Assembly: GCA_024685005.1 (NCBI GenBank) | Contig: JAIKWF010000068.1 | Span: 1-37,799, forward strand | Reading direction: 5' to 3' | DNA: 37,799 nucleotides | From: Lachnospiraceae bacterium | GTDB taxonomy: Bacteria; Bacillota; Clostridia; Lachnospirales; Lachnospiraceae | In this document: positions 7,898 to 16,595 of the stretch, piece after piece | Position numbering within the stretch: the stretch's first letter is position 1 | Layout of the letters: the number at the start of each line of letters is the position of its first letter | Program-made: the position numbers and the translations under genes | The notes under the pieces: model-generated | What the model saw: only the letters and a program-made list of their open reading frames with translations | Databases searched by the model: none | Told to the model about the DNA's origin: nothing

Positions 7898-9939
7898 GCG
7901 CTCACCATCCCAACTGACTGTAATTCAACATTGGATTCCACTTCATTGTAGGAAACCACGATCAGATCTTTGAAATAATCCTCCGTCATGCGCTTGAAGT
8001 ACATTCTGACGATCGGCGAAGTGATGATAATGGGATTTTTCCCCATATTCTCGAGTTTCTCTGTTTCTGCCTGAACAGAAGCCATGACCGCTTTGGTGCG
8101 ATCCGGCGCCAGGGTAAGATAAGCGCCCTGCTCCGTCTGCTTCACGGATCCCATGATCTCCTGCTCCACTTTCGGATCCAATGTAATCACGCTGGTGGTC
8201 TCATTGGCCGGGAAGTACTTGGCAGAGATGGCACGCTTTAATGCCTGCCTGCAGTATTCCGTCAAAATATCCGTATCTCTCGTGGTAGGCGCGTAATCTG
8301 CCATGGTCTCGAAGATCGTTAAAAGATCTCTGATGGATATTCCTTCCGCCAGGAGATTCTGAAGAACTTTTTGCACTTCTCCGAGTCCCAGCATCTTCGG
8401 CACCAGTTCTTCCACAAGCGACGGATTGGATTCTTTCAGGTTGTCCACCAGATTCTGCACATCCTGCCTGCTCAGAAGCTCTGCGATGTGCCGTCTGATG
8501 ATCTCCGTCAAATGGGTCGCGATGATGGACGGCGGATCCACTACGGTATAGCCAAGGGACTCGGCCCGCTCTCTTTGTCCTTCCGTGATCCATACTGCCG
8601 GCAGATGGAAGGAGGGCTCAAATGTTTTGATTCCCGTGATCTCCTCTTCCACGTAACCGGGGTTCATGGCCATATAATGATCGAACAGTATCTCGCCTTC
8701 CGAGACCTGTACGCCTTTGATCTTGATGATATACTGGTTCGGATTCAGCTGGATGTTATCACGCAAACGAATGATGGGCACGATACTTCCCAGTTCCAAA
8801 GCGATCTGTCTTCTGATCATGACCACGCGGTCCAAAAGATCGCCGCCCTGATTGACGTCTGCTAAAGGAATAATACCGTAACCGAATTCCAGCTCGATGG
8901 GATCCACCTGCAAAAGGGAAGTAACATTTTCCGGCTGCCGGATCTCTTCCGCAGCCACTTCTTCTTCCGTAGCCTGACTCTCGATCTGCGCCGTCTCTAT
9001 GGTCCCCGCCATCTGTCTGCCCACTACGATAAAGGTAAGGCCGATCCCCAGAAAAATTATGGTATTTAAGGGAGTGACGATTCCCAAAAAGCACATGACC
9101 GCGCCTACCATGTACATGGAACGCGGTACACCGAACAGCTGGGAAACCAGCTCCATTCCGAAATCCGCTTCTTTGCTTCCTTTGGTCACCAGCATACCGG
9201 TGGCAAGCGAGATGAGGAGGGAAGGAAGCTGGGATACCAGGCCGTCACCGATAGTCATGATGGAATACGCCGAAAGCGCTTCCTGGGGTGTCATGCCCCG
9301 GCGAAGTACGCCCATGGCGATTCCGCCTACCATATTGACGGCAGATATGATCAGACCCGCTGTGGCATCTCCTTTTACGTATTTTACGGCACCGTCCATA
9401 GCCCCGAAAAATGCGCTTTCCTGCTGGATCTTTTCACGCCTTCTTTTCGCTTCCACGTCATTGATGGCGCCTGTATTGAGGTCCGCATCGATGGCCATCT
9501 GCTTTCCCGGCATGGCATCGAGGGTAAATCTTGCGGTTACTTCAGCTACACGTTCCGAACCTTTGTTGATGACCATGAACTGCACCAGGATCAGAATGAT
9601 AAAAACGATGGCGCCCATGATCAGGTCGTTTCCGCCTACGAACTCTCCGAAGGTCATAACCACGTTTCCCGGATTTCCCGTTGCCAGGATCAGTCTGGTG
9701 GAGGATACGTTCAGTGCGATTCGAAAGATGGTGGAAAACAGAAGCATGGTGGGATAATAGCTCATATCCAGTGCTTCTTTGGCAAACATACTGCCGAACA
9801 TGATGGTGAAGGATACGGCGATGTCTGTGGCAAGCAGTATATCCAAAAGCCAGGCAGGTACGGGCACGATCAGCATGATGAAAGCTGCGAGGACATACAG
9901 TGCGATGCCCGCATCGGCTTTGCTAAACGGTAGTTTCAT
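7894..9939 (-). CDS. flhA: FlhA, export gate protein of the flagellar type III system
   Basis: A 681-residue FlhA of normal length. The N-terminal half carries the expected hydrophobic helices (ALYVLAAFIMLIVPVPAWLL onward). The FHIPEP signature follows at GSERVAEVTARFTLDAMPGK with Asp-rich DADLNTGAI. The C-terminal cytosolic domain (from about 330) forms the nonameric ring that docks chaperone-substrate pairs. The ATG has a strong AAAGGAGGAG upstream. It is separated from flhB by a 464-nt non-coding block (separate entry), unlike nearly every other junction in this operon, and overlaps flhF by 4 nt. Confidence 0.97.
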   Translation of the reverse strand: MKLPFSKADAGIALYVLAAFIMLIVPVPAWLLDILLATDIAVSFTIMFGSMFAKEALDMSYYPTMLLFSTIFRIALNVSSTRLILATGNPGNVVMTFGEFVGGNDLIMGAIVFIILILVQFMVINKGSERVAEVTARFTLDAMPGKQMAIDADLNTGAINDVEAKRRREKIQQESAFFGAMDGAVKYVKGDATAGLIISAVNMVGGIAMGVLRRGMTPQEALSAYSIMTIGDGLVSQLPSLLISLATGMLVTKGSKEADFGMELVSQLFGVPRSMYMVGAVMCFLGIVTPLNTIIFLGIGLTFIVVGRQMAGTIETAQIESQATEEEVAAEEIRQPENVTSLLQVDPIELEFGYGIIPLADVNQGGDLLDRVVMIRRQIALELGSIVPIIRLRDNIQLNPNQYIIKIKGVQVSEGEILFDHYMAMNPGYVEEEITGIKTFEPSFHLPAVWITEGQRERAESLGYTVVDPPSIIATHLTEIIRRHIAELLSRQDVQNLVDNLKESNPSLVEELVPKMLGLGEVQKVLQNLLAEGISIRDLLTIFETMADYAPTTRDTDILTEYCRQALKRAISAKYFPANETTSVITLDPKVEQEIMGSVKQTEQGAYLTLAPDRTKAVMASVQAETEKLENMGKNPIIITSPIVRMYFKRMTEDYFKDLIVVSYNEVESNVELQSVGMVSA

Positions 9940-10403
9940 GCTGTGCGCTCCTCCTTTCTGCTTTTATGTATTACCTCGCAAGTCCCCTACGCATCCGCAT
10001 TCCGGATTTCCGGCTCCAAGATCGCGAGTCATCCGGAATACGTCTGCCTCCGGTGCCTTGCTTTCGTATCACGATCCCCTACGATCAAATCACGCAGTCG
10101 TCGCTTCTACCCTGGGTGAGTAGATCTGTAGCTTGTAGAGCGTCCGGCTCGATGCCTGATGTGTTTCCCGGCGTGCGAGCGAAGCCCGATAGATGGCAGA
10201 GATTCCTGAAAACGCCCTATCTGTCAGGGAGCATCGCACAGGATGTGCGATTCAGGGCCCGCAGAGCCCGGATGGCGATTGGGGCCCGACCCGTGCGCTG
10301 CGAAAACCTGCCGGCGTTTTCCCGGAAGATCGCCATATATCGGATAGCAGCCGGGGAATGCATCAGGTAGCGTAAACGGATGCCCTGCAGTTACAAAAGC
10401 CAA
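9940..10403. other. Structured non-coding block splitting flhB from flhA
   Basis: This 464-nt spacer has no supported gene; open frames on either strand have no recognisable protein. It is rich in perfect inverted repeats: ATTCCGGAT (9999-10007) with ATCCGGAAT (10031-10039); ATCGCACA with TGTGCGAT around a 3-nt loop (10233-10251); ATGGCGAT (10272-10279) with ATCGCCAT (10329-10336), which enclose GAAAAC (10302-10307) with GTTTTC (10316-10321). CGTAGGGGA occurs twice on the minus strand. No U-run follows any stem, so these are not typical terminators. It does not match any riboswitch consensus I could recall. Candidates are a structured RNA carried in the flagellar mRNA, or a decayed mobile repeat. 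Confidence 0.5.
10233..10251. repeat. Perfect 8-bp hairpin inside the flhB-flhA spacer
   Basis: ATCGCACA and TGTGCGAT flank the 3-nt loop GGA, the tightest stem of the block. It is itself flanked by CCCT...AGGG pairings, so the surrounding 50 nt may fold as one unit. Confidence 0.6.
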
Positions 10404-11513
10404 TCAGATCTTACCCTGAATATGATATACGTACGCGAGCACCTGCGCCACGGATTCGTACAGCTCCTGGGGGACTTCTTCGCCGATCTCCACGTTTGCG
10501 TAAAGCATTCGGGCCAGCGGCTTATTCTCTACGATCTCCACTTTGTTCTCTTTGGCAACCTCTTTGATCCTGGCTGCCACATAATCCGCTCCTTTTGCAA
10601 GAACGGTGGGAGAAGGTGCAATGTCTGTATCATAGCGGATGGCCACTGCATAGTGGGTAGGGTTTGTGATAACCACATCCGCCTTGGGCACATCCTGCAT
10701 CATTCTTCTTCTGGAAGCCTCGCGCATGCGCTGCTTCTGCTGTCCTTTGACCTGAGGATCTCCTTCGGAATCTTTGTACTCGTCTTTTACTTCCTGCTTG
10801 GTCATCTTCATGTCATCTTTGAACTTGTATCTCTGATAAGCAAAGTCCAAAGCTGCCACAAGAATATATACGAAAGAAATCCGAAGTCCCAGGGAAATGG
10901 CCAGATCACCTGCTGCCGCGATTCCTTCCCAAAGGGACATTTGAAACAAAAGATAAATAAACTCCGCCTGATCCTTCAGGGTACGATAAGCCAGATACAG
11001 GATCAGTCCGATCTTTAAGATGGACTTGAGCAGCTCCACAACGGAGCGCATGGAAAAGATCCTCTTAAAGCCGTTGAGCGGATTGAGTTTGCTCAGTTTC
11101 GGCGCCAGGGGCTTCGAGGTGACCTTCCAGGGAATCTGCACAAAGTCAGACAGGAAGGATAAAATCAGTCCCGTTGCCAGAAAAGGCGCCATGAGAAGCA
11201 AGGCCCTCAGCATCATGCTCCTTAGCAAAAGATGCATGGTATTCAGCTTGATATGGTCACCGGTCAGTCCCTGCATTTCCGGGATCCTGTTATACACTCC
11301 CTGAAATGTGGCAAGGAAGCTGGTTCCCAAAAATCCCACGGCAAACTTGAGGGTCAGAAACATTCCGATGAGGGTAACCGCATTCTGTACTTCCTTACTC
11401 TTGGCTACCTGTCCTTCTTTTCGGGCGTCATCAAGCTTTTTGGAAGTCGCCTCTTCTGTTTTCTCCCCGCCGGGGCCTTCTTTTGCGAAGAATTGCAGGT
11501 CATAAGCAATCAT
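10404..11513 (-). CDS. flhB: FlhB, export gate and substrate-specificity switch
   Basis: A 369-residue FlhB. The N-terminal LQFFA and KTEEATSKKLDDARKEGQVAKS motifs are family hallmarks, followed by four hydrophobic segments. The C-terminal cytoplasmic domain has the autocleavage tetrapeptide NPTH at 284-287. Self-cleavage there, with FliK input, switches export from rod/hook to filament substrates. It overlaps the fliR stop by ATGA, so the two are coupled. Its stop is followed by the long spacer before flhA. Confidence 0.97.
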   Translation of the reverse strand: MIAYDLQFFAKEGPGGEKTEEATSKKLDDARKEGQVAKSKEVQNAVTLIGMFLTLKFAVGFLGTSFLATFQGVYNRIPEMQGLTGDHIKLNTMHLLLRSMMLRALLLMAPFLATGLILSFLSDFVQIPWKVTSKPLAPKLSKLNPLNGFKRIFSMRSVVELLKSILKIGLILYLAYRTLKDQAEFIYLLFQMSLWEGIAAAGDLAISLGLRISFVYILVAALDFAYQRYKFKDDMKMTKQEVKDEYKDSEGDPQVKGQQKQRMREASRRRMMQDVPKADVVITNPTHYAVAIRYDTDIAPSPTVLAKGADYVAARIKEVAKENKVEIVENKPLARMLYANVEIGEEVPQELYESVAQVLAYVYHIQGKI

Positions 11514-12295
11514 GGCATCATGGCCTCCACCACGGATACTACCATCACTTTTGTCTGATCATAGATAAAATCAGCCACATACGGAAGCATGGCAGTTGTC
11601 AATGTCATAACAAACAGTCCGGAGAGCACCTTGATCTGCATACCTACCGCAAACATGTTCATCTGGGGGGCAACTTTTGCCATGATACCCAAAACCACAT
11701 TTACAATGAGGATCACTGCAAATACCGGAAGGCAGATCCTGAAACCGATGTTGACATACTCCGAAAGATAATGCAGAAGTGCATTATACAGTTTTTCCGT
11801 TTGAAAAACCGGCCCGCCCAGCGGGATCAGCGAATAGGTTTCCACGATGGCTTCGATCACGTAGCGGTGCATACCTGTGATCATCAGCATCATCAGTACC
11901 GCATACTGGTAATAGAAACCGGTAATGGTGGCGTTTTCACGGGTAGAAGGATCGATGGCATTGGCCATGGAAAATCCGATATCCATATCCACGATCCTGC
12001 CGGCGAAAAATACGATGGAAACGCAGATATTGGCGCTCCATCCCACCAGTATTCCCACGATACTCTCCCGGATCAGCAATATGGCATATTCCAAAAGGGT
12101 GGTATAAGCCAGAGGCTGATGGGGAGCTGTGGCAAAATAAACCAGATAACCCAGAAAAACCGTTAGTCCGATCTTAAACTGCGAAGGGATCTCTGTTCTG
12201 GAATAAAAAGGCGCCGAAAAAACGAACCCTCCCATTCTGACAATGAACAGAAGCAATATTTCGAATTCCTGATATCGAAAGCTAAACTCTGCCAT
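11510..12295 (-). CDS. fliR: FliR, export gate membrane protein
   Basis: A 261-residue, strongly hydrophobic protein with six or so predicted membrane segments, of normal FliR length. The opening LLLFIVRMGGFVFSAPF and the internal ALDPSTRENATITGFYYQ-like region (here AIDPSTRENATITGFYYQ) are typical. With FliP5 and FliQ4 it forms the export gate inside the MS ring. It starts 24 nt after fliQ with a GGAAGG close to the ATG and overlaps flhB by 4 nt. Confidence 0.95.
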   Translation of the reverse strand: MAEFSFRYQEFEILLLFIVRMGGFVFSAPFYSRTEIPSQFKIGLTVFLGYLVYFATAPHQPLAYTTLLEYAILLIRESIVGILVGWSANICVSIVFFAGRIVDMDIGFSMANAIDPSTRENATITGFYYQYAVLMMLMITGMHRYVIEAIVETYSLIPLGGPVFQTEKLYNALLHYLSEYVNIGFRICLPVFAVILIVNVVLGIMAKVAPQMNMFAVGMQIKVLSGLFVMTLTTAMLPYVADFIYDQTKVMVVSVVEAMMP

Positions 12296-12319
12296 ATCCT
12301 TCCAGGGCCCTTCCCGTCA

Positions 12320-12589
12320 TCATCTGATGTAGAGCGAAAAATCGCCCCAAAGCTCCTGCATAAAGCCGGACATATTGTTCAGCATCCACTCTCCCAGCAG
12401 CATCAGCGCCAGAAAAATGGAAATGATCTTCGGCACAAAGGTCAGTGTCTGCTCCTGAATGGAGGTCACCGTCTGAAAAACGCTGACGATCAGACCAATG
12501 ATCAAAGACACCAGCAGGATAGGTGCCGAGGTCTTGATGACGATATACAATGCTTTGGAACACATTTCCACTACCAGATCTACTGACAT
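12320..12589 (-). CDS. fliQ: FliQ, export gate membrane protein
   Basis: An 89-residue protein with two membrane helices, the standard FliQ size and layout. The frame allows a start 7 codons earlier at the fliP stop, but the Met of MSVDLVVEM at 12589 has GGAGG five nt upstream and gives the canonical FliQ N-terminus. It completes the FliP-FliQ-FliR gate complex. Confidence 0.95.
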   Translation of the reverse strand: MSVDLVVEMCSKALYIVIKTSAPILLVSLIIGLIVSVFQTVTSIQEQTLTFVPKIISIFLALMLLGEWMLNNMSGFMQELWGDFSLYIR

Positions 12590-12609
12590 AACGTCCTCCG
12601 GTTCTTTCA

Positions 12610-13527
12610 TCAGTAAAATGTTTTAACTAGATTCACGATCACAAGATTCCAACCATCTGCTAAGACAAACAGCAGGATCTTGAAGGGCATGGAGATGGTG
12701 GTTGGCGGCAGCATCATCATACCCATTGCCATCAGTGCCGAAGCCGTCACCATATCAATGACCAGGAACGGTATGTAGATCACAAAGCCGATGATAAAGG
12801 CTGTGCGAAGTTCCGAGACCATGAAGGCCGGGATCAGTACCGGGGTGGGAATATCATCCAGATCCATATCGTCCGTCCACTCTGTTCCGGAGATTTCAAT
12901 GAACATCCGTGCATCCTTTTTCTGGGTCTGTTCATACATAAATTGACGCAGTGGTGCCAATCCTGTTTCGATTGCTTCCTCCTGCGTGATCTGACCTGCC
13001 TCAAACGGCTTTATTGCTTCCTCGTTGATCTGCGTAAAGATCGGCGCCATAATGAAATATGTCAGAAAAAGAGATATTCCGATTATGACCTGATTGGGCG
13101 GAGCTGACTGTGTATTGAGGGCCTGCCTGGTAAAATGCAGGACGATCAATATCCTCGTAAACGAGGTTAAGCAGATCAGAAGTGTCGGGGCTACAGCGAT
13201 CGCCGTTAAGATCAGCATGATCCGGATCGGCCCCGCGATGGTCCCGTTCCCATTGTTGTATGTAATAATTACGTCATTGGCGATATTCAATTCTCCGAGC
13301 TGATCGGAATTTTCCGTCTGTCCCGGTTCGTATCGGTTCGTGCGCACAGATTCATCTCCGGCCCTTCTTCGCTCTGAAAGGCCGTTACTCCCTACTGCCG
13401 GAGAGGTTGTCTGATTCGTAGTACCGCTCCCAATGGATGCAAGTACAGCCACGGGGCCGGACAGAACAAAGAGTCCGATGATCAGCCATGCGGCCCATAT
13501 GCGCATTCTGCATTTATTCATTCTCAT
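12610..13527 (-). CDS. fliP: FliP, export gate membrane protein with long N-terminal linker
   Basis: FliP of about 305 residues. It has a cleavable-type signal peptide (basic start, hydrophobic core WLIIGLFVLSGPVAVLA), then about 75 polar residues, then the FliP core with LICLTSFTRILIVLHFTRQA and a C-terminal helical region ending LVKTFY. The core is conventional; the polar stretch after the signal peptide is longer than in E. coli or B. subtilis FliP. Several Met codons sit near the start. The one at 13527 has AAGGA 8 nt upstream and was chosen; 13536 and 13521 remain possible. The start overlaps the end of fliO. Confidence 0.94.
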   Translation of the reverse strand: MRMNKCRMRIWAAWLIIGLFVLSGPVAVLASIGSGTTNQTTSPAVGSNGLSERRRAGDESVRTNRYEPGQTENSDQLGELNIANDVIITYNNGNGTIAGPIRIMLILTAIAVAPTLLICLTSFTRILIVLHFTRQALNTQSAPPNQVIIGISLFLTYFIMAPIFTQINEEAIKPFEAGQITQEEAIETGLAPLRQFMYEQTQKKDARMFIEISGTEWTDDMDLDDIPTPVLIPAFMVSELRTAFIIGFVIYIPFLVIDMVTASALMAMGMMMLPPTTISMPFKILLFVLADGWNLVIVNLVKTFY

Positions 13528-13924
13528 CAGTGACATCCTTATCTTCCGATTTGCGTCCCTTTCCCAGTACCCTGGCTGCGTTCCATTTGCCGGTTGCTTT
13601 TTTCATCACTTCGGAAAAATTGTCCGGCTTCATCTCCGAATGGACAATCTCCTCCGGTGAAAGCTCCGTAAGGACGCTGACTCTGTCTTTTGCCACGGAA
13701 ACAAGAAGGTACTGCTCTCCCGCCCGTACGATCTGAAAGACCACTGTGGGGGAGATCCTGACTGCCTCAAGCACCTCGATATTTGCGGTCTTTAAGTGAT
13801 TTTTCTGAAAAACCGCAACATATCTGGAAGTCAGATAAGTGATACCGAGCACGAACAAAAACAGCAAAAACACCGTGATCAGTCTTGCGACTGAATAGGC
13901 GCCGCCTGTTTGTGCTATCAGCAT
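13514..13924 (-). CDS. fliO: FliO (FliZ-type), export gate assembly protein
   Basis: A 136-residue protein with one N-terminal membrane helix (about 14-34, ARLITVFLLFLFVLGITYLT) and a cytoplasmic SH3-like domain with an acidic tail. This matches FliO/FliZ, which helps assemble the FliP ring. It begins one base after the cheY stop and overlaps fliP. FliO is poorly conserved, so position in the operon supports the call as much as sequence does. Confidence 0.9.
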   Translation of the reverse strand: MLIAQTGGAYSVARLITVFLLFLFVLGITYLTSRYVAVFQKNHLKTANIEVLEAVRISPTVVFQIVRAGEQYLLVSVAKDRVSVLTELSPEEIVHSEMKPDNFSEVMKKATGKWNAARVLGKGRKSEDKDVTDENE

Positions 13925-13925
13925 A

Positions 13926-14288
13926 TTATCCCACTACCTTTTTCACTGCTTCGATTACGCGGTCTGCCTGGAACGGTTTTACGATAAAGTCCTTGGCACC
14001 GGCCTGAATGGACTCGATAACCATTGCCTGCTGTCCCATGGCGGAGCACATGATGACCATAGCGCCGGAATCGGACTCTTTGATCTTCTTAAGCGCTGCG
14101 ATACCGTCCATCTCAGGCATGGTGATGTCCATCAGCACCAGATCGGGCTTAAGCTCGTTGTATTTTTCAACAGCCTTTGCACCGTTCTCTGCCTCGCCGG
14201 CAACGTTGTAACCATTTTTGGTCAGGATGTCCTTGATCATCATTCTCATAAACGCTGCATCATCACAGATCAAAATGTTTTTTGCCAT
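13926..14288 (-). CDS. cheY: CheY, chemotaxis response regulator
   Basis: A 120-residue single receiver domain. Acidic pocket residues Asp9/Asp10, phospho-acceptor Asp54 (LVLMDITMPEMDG), the switch Ser82 and Lys104 (FIVKPF) are all present. CheA phosphorylates it; CheY-P binds FliM and FliY at the motor. Its position between fliY and fliO matches B. subtilis exactly. CheC and FliY are the likely phosphatases. Confidence 0.97.
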   Translation of the reverse strand: MAKNILICDDAAFMRMMIKDILTKNGYNVAGEAENGAKAVEKYNELKPDLVLMDITMPEMDGIAALKKIKESDSGAMVIMCSAMGQQAMVIESIQAGAKDFIVKPFQADRVIEAVKKVVG

Positions 14289-14322
14289 CTTTTTTCTCCT
14301 TTTAGCATAGTTTGTTTTTCAG

Positions 14323-15567
14323 TTACTTTATGATCTCCGTTACCCTTACACCGAAGCTTTCTTCGATCACCACAACTTCGCCCTTGGCAACAAATTTGCC
14401 GTTTACTAACACATCTATGGGCTCGCCGGCGATCTTATCCAGCTCGATGATGGTTCCGGGTGTAAAATCCAGTATTTCCGAAATGGATTTTTTGGTTCTG
14501 CCGAGTTCCACCGTAACTTCCAGGGGCACATCCATGATCAGTCCGATGTTTTCGCCGCCGGGCATCATAGCCGTGGGGGCTCCGAAGGACTGGAACTGGG
14601 CCGGCTGGATATTGGCCTGCGGCATCTGACTCATGTCCATCATGGGCATTGCCATCTGGGGCATCCCCATCTGAGGCATTCCCATCTGGGGCATTCCCAT
14701 CTGCGGCATACCCATCTGGGGATCCGGCATGGGCGCCGGAGCAGGTGCAGGTACCGGTGCGGGAGCCGGAGCAGGTGCAGGCGCAGGGGCCGGCGCGGGA
14801 GCCGGACTGGGCGGAGGCGCTGTGGTCTCCGGTGCCTGGTTGCCCATTACGGTTTCGTACAGGGACCTTGCAAAATCCACAGGATACAACTGCATCAGCG
14901 TGGAATCCACCAGATCTCCAATCTGCATCCTGAAGGCGATCTTTACGAATTTACCGCCAAGGAAGGGTGCGATCTCACCACCGTCCTTTGTCTCGAGAAG
15001 ATCCACAAGACTGGCCTCCGGCGGACTGATATCGATCATCTTTCCCAGCATGGAGGAAAGGGATGTTGCGGAGGAACCCATCATCTGGTTCATGGCCTCG
15101 GAGATTGCCGATAAATGCAGCTCTCCTAACTCTCCGTCTGTATTGGTTCCGTCTCCCCCCATCATCAGGTCGGTGATCACCTTAACGTCCTGTTCCTTCA
15201 GGATCAGGATATTGGCGCCGTCAAGACCCACGGTATACTTGATCTGAATAAAAACGCAGGGCCTTTCAAATTCAGTGGCAAAGGTATCCCAGGTTGCAAT
15301 GGTAACCTCGGGCGTTGAGATATCCACCTTGGTGTTTACCAGTGAGAACAGCGTTGTGGCGCTGGTACCCATACTGATATTCGCGATCTCTCCGATGGCA
15401 TCTTTTTCCACGTCCGTCAATTCCACGTCATCCATGGTGGCTGCGGCAGGAACAAAGCTTTCATCAACCGGTGGCGGCTCAGGCGTCGGCTCTATTTCGG
15501 GTACGACCCCGTCTGCCATGGAATTCAGGAGCGCATTGATTTCGTCCTGAGACAGCATTCCGTCCAT
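14323..15567 (-). CDS. fliY: FliY (FliN-type switch protein with CheC-like phosphatase domain)
   Basis: A 414-residue FliY. Residues 1-20 are a CheY-P-binding peptide like that of FliM (MLSQDEINALLNSM). Residues 45-240 form a CheC-like domain with both phosphatase motifs intact (D56/E60/N63 and S153/E157/N160). Residues 245-340 form a low-complexity linker of Pro-Ala repeats and MGMPQ repeats. Residues 341-414 are the SpoA/FliN domain (IGLIMDVPLEVTVELG). It forms the C ring with FliM and dephosphorylates CheY-P. The linker is the unusual part; see the repeat entries. It starts 4 nt after fliM. Confidence 0.95.
   Translation of the reverse strand: MDGMLSQDEINALLNSMADGVVPEIEPTPEPPPVDESFVPAAATMDDVELTDVEKDAIGEIANISMGTSATTLFSLVNTKVDISTPEVTIATWDTFATEFERPCVFIQIKYTVGLDGANILILKEQDVKVITDLMMGGDGTNTDGELGELHLSAISEAMNQMMGSSATSLSSMLGKMIDISPPEASLVDLLETKDGGEIAPFLGGKFVKIAFRMQIGDLVDSTLMQLYPVDFARSLYETVMGNQAPETTAPPPSPAPAPAPAPAPAPAPAPVPAPAPAPMPDPQMGMPQMGMPQMGMPQMGMPQMAMPMMDMSQMPQANIQPAQFQSFGAPTAMMPGGENIGLIMDVPLEVTVELGRTKKSISEILDFTPGTIIELDKIAGEPIDVLVNGKFVAKGEVVVIEESFGVRVTEIIK
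14653..14727 (-). repeat. 15-bp tandem repeat encoding MGMPQ in fliY
   Basis: About five consecutive 15-bp units (plus-strand form CATCTGGGGCATTCC with single-base changes) encode the pentapeptide repeat MGMPQ of the FliY linker. In-frame 15-bp units allow length change by slippage without a frameshift. Confidence 0.8.
14731..14818 (-). repeat. Pro-Ala repeat tract in fliY
   Basis: A GC-rich six-base pattern, on the minus strand alternating CCx GCx codons, encodes roughly 30 residues of Pro-Ala in the FliY linker. It likely acts as a stiff, extended spacer between the CheC-like and SpoA domains. Confidence 0.75.
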
Positions 15568-15571
15568 TCCG

Positions 15572-16552
15572 TTATTCCTCCTCTCTGATCACTGATGTAA
15601 CACGAACGGCATTCCGTTCTTTACTGATACCGGGAAGTGCCGTGAATTTCTTAATATTGCCCACGTAGATGGAAAGTTCATCATCTACACAGGAATCCAG
15701 CCTGATCACATCTCCCACCTGCAGGGAAGAAAAATCCATGACCGATACAACGCTTTTTCCGAGAACCGCCTTAATAGGGATCTGGGCTCTGCGGATCATG
15801 GTCTCGATATAGCCGGAGTAAACCTCCTCATCGTTACTCTGCATGGTAGCAAACCAGAACTTGGTATTGAGCTTATCCATAACATCTTCCAGCGTGATGA
15901 ACGGAAGACAGGCATTCATGTACCCTTCCACATCACCGATCTTGATCAGCAGCGTAACAATGGCGATCATTTCATTGGGGGCAATGATCTGGGCAAACTG
16001 GGGATTGGTCTCGATCCTCTCCAAAAGCGGATCGATCTCCACCACGTTTTTCCAAGGCTCCCGCAAAAGATTCATACAGGTGACCATGGTCTTATCCAGG
16101 ATCGAAAGCTCAATCTCGGAAAAATCTCTGGTCTTATCCAGGGGTGCTCCCGCACCGCCGAGCATTCTGTCAAGAATGGTAAAAGCAATGTTGGTGGACA
16201 TTTCCATCAAAATATTGCCGCTTAAGGGGCGGAAATTCACAACCCCGAGCACTACCGGGTTTGAAAGGGCGTTGGTAAACTCGCTGAAGGTAACCGTCTC
16301 GGAACTGGCCACTTCTACGGAAACCGCCTTGCGCAAATACACCGGAAGATTGGTGGAAAGGAGTCTGCCGTAATGCTCGAATATGATCTCCAGCGTTCTG
16401 AGGTGTTCCTTGGAAAACTTGGTGGGACGCCTGAAATCATAATCCTTAACCTGTTTCTCTTTTGAATTTTCAATTTCTTCTACGTCAAGCTCTCCGGTAC
16501 TTAAGGCCGAGAGCAACGAATCAATTTCGCTTTGGGATAAAACGTCTCCCAC
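15572..16552 (-). CDS. fliM: FliM, flagellar motor switch protein
   Basis: A FliM of about 326 residues: N-terminal CheY-P-binding segment (LSQSEIDSLLSAL), the middle CheC-like FliG-binding domain and the C-terminal SpoA domain (IPIKAVLGKSVVSVMDFSSL). It links FliG to FliY in the C ring. The upstream in-frame GTG at 16561 abuts the Shine-Dalgarno. The GTG at 16552 gives the canonical start GDVLSQSEID and has GGGAGG 8 nt upstream, so it is preferred. Confidence 0.95.
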   Translation of the reverse strand: MGDVLSQSEIDSLLSALSTGELDVEEIENSKEKQVKDYDFRRPTKFSKEHLRTLEIIFEHYGRLLSTNLPVYLRKAVSVEVASSETVTFSEFTNALSNPVVLGVVNFRPLSGNILMEMSTNIAFTILDRMLGGAGAPLDKTRDFSEIELSILDKTMVTCMNLLREPWKNVVEIDPLLERIETNPQFAQIIAPNEMIAIVTLLIKIGDVEGYMNACLPFITLEDVMDKLNTKFWFATMQSNDEEVYSGYIETMIRRAQIPIKAVLGKSVVSVMDFSSLQVGDVIRLDSCVDDELSIYVGNIKKFTALPGISKERNAVRVTSVIREEE

Positions 16553-16595
16553 CGGTTTCACCTCCCGCTGCGGGTCTTTTGACAGATTCCCGTTT

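Noticed and set aside
9966-10370. Plus-strand 134-codon frame in the flhB-flhA gap as a gene
   Set aside because: No ribosome site, no recognisable domain, Arg/Pro-rich composition expected from GC-rich hairpin DNA, and it crosses all the inverted repeats.
9940-10403. Known riboswitch (c-di-GMP, cobalamin, SAM, T-box) or group II intron remnant
   Set aside because: None of the conserved cores I know for these was found on either strand; a covariance search would be needed to be sure.
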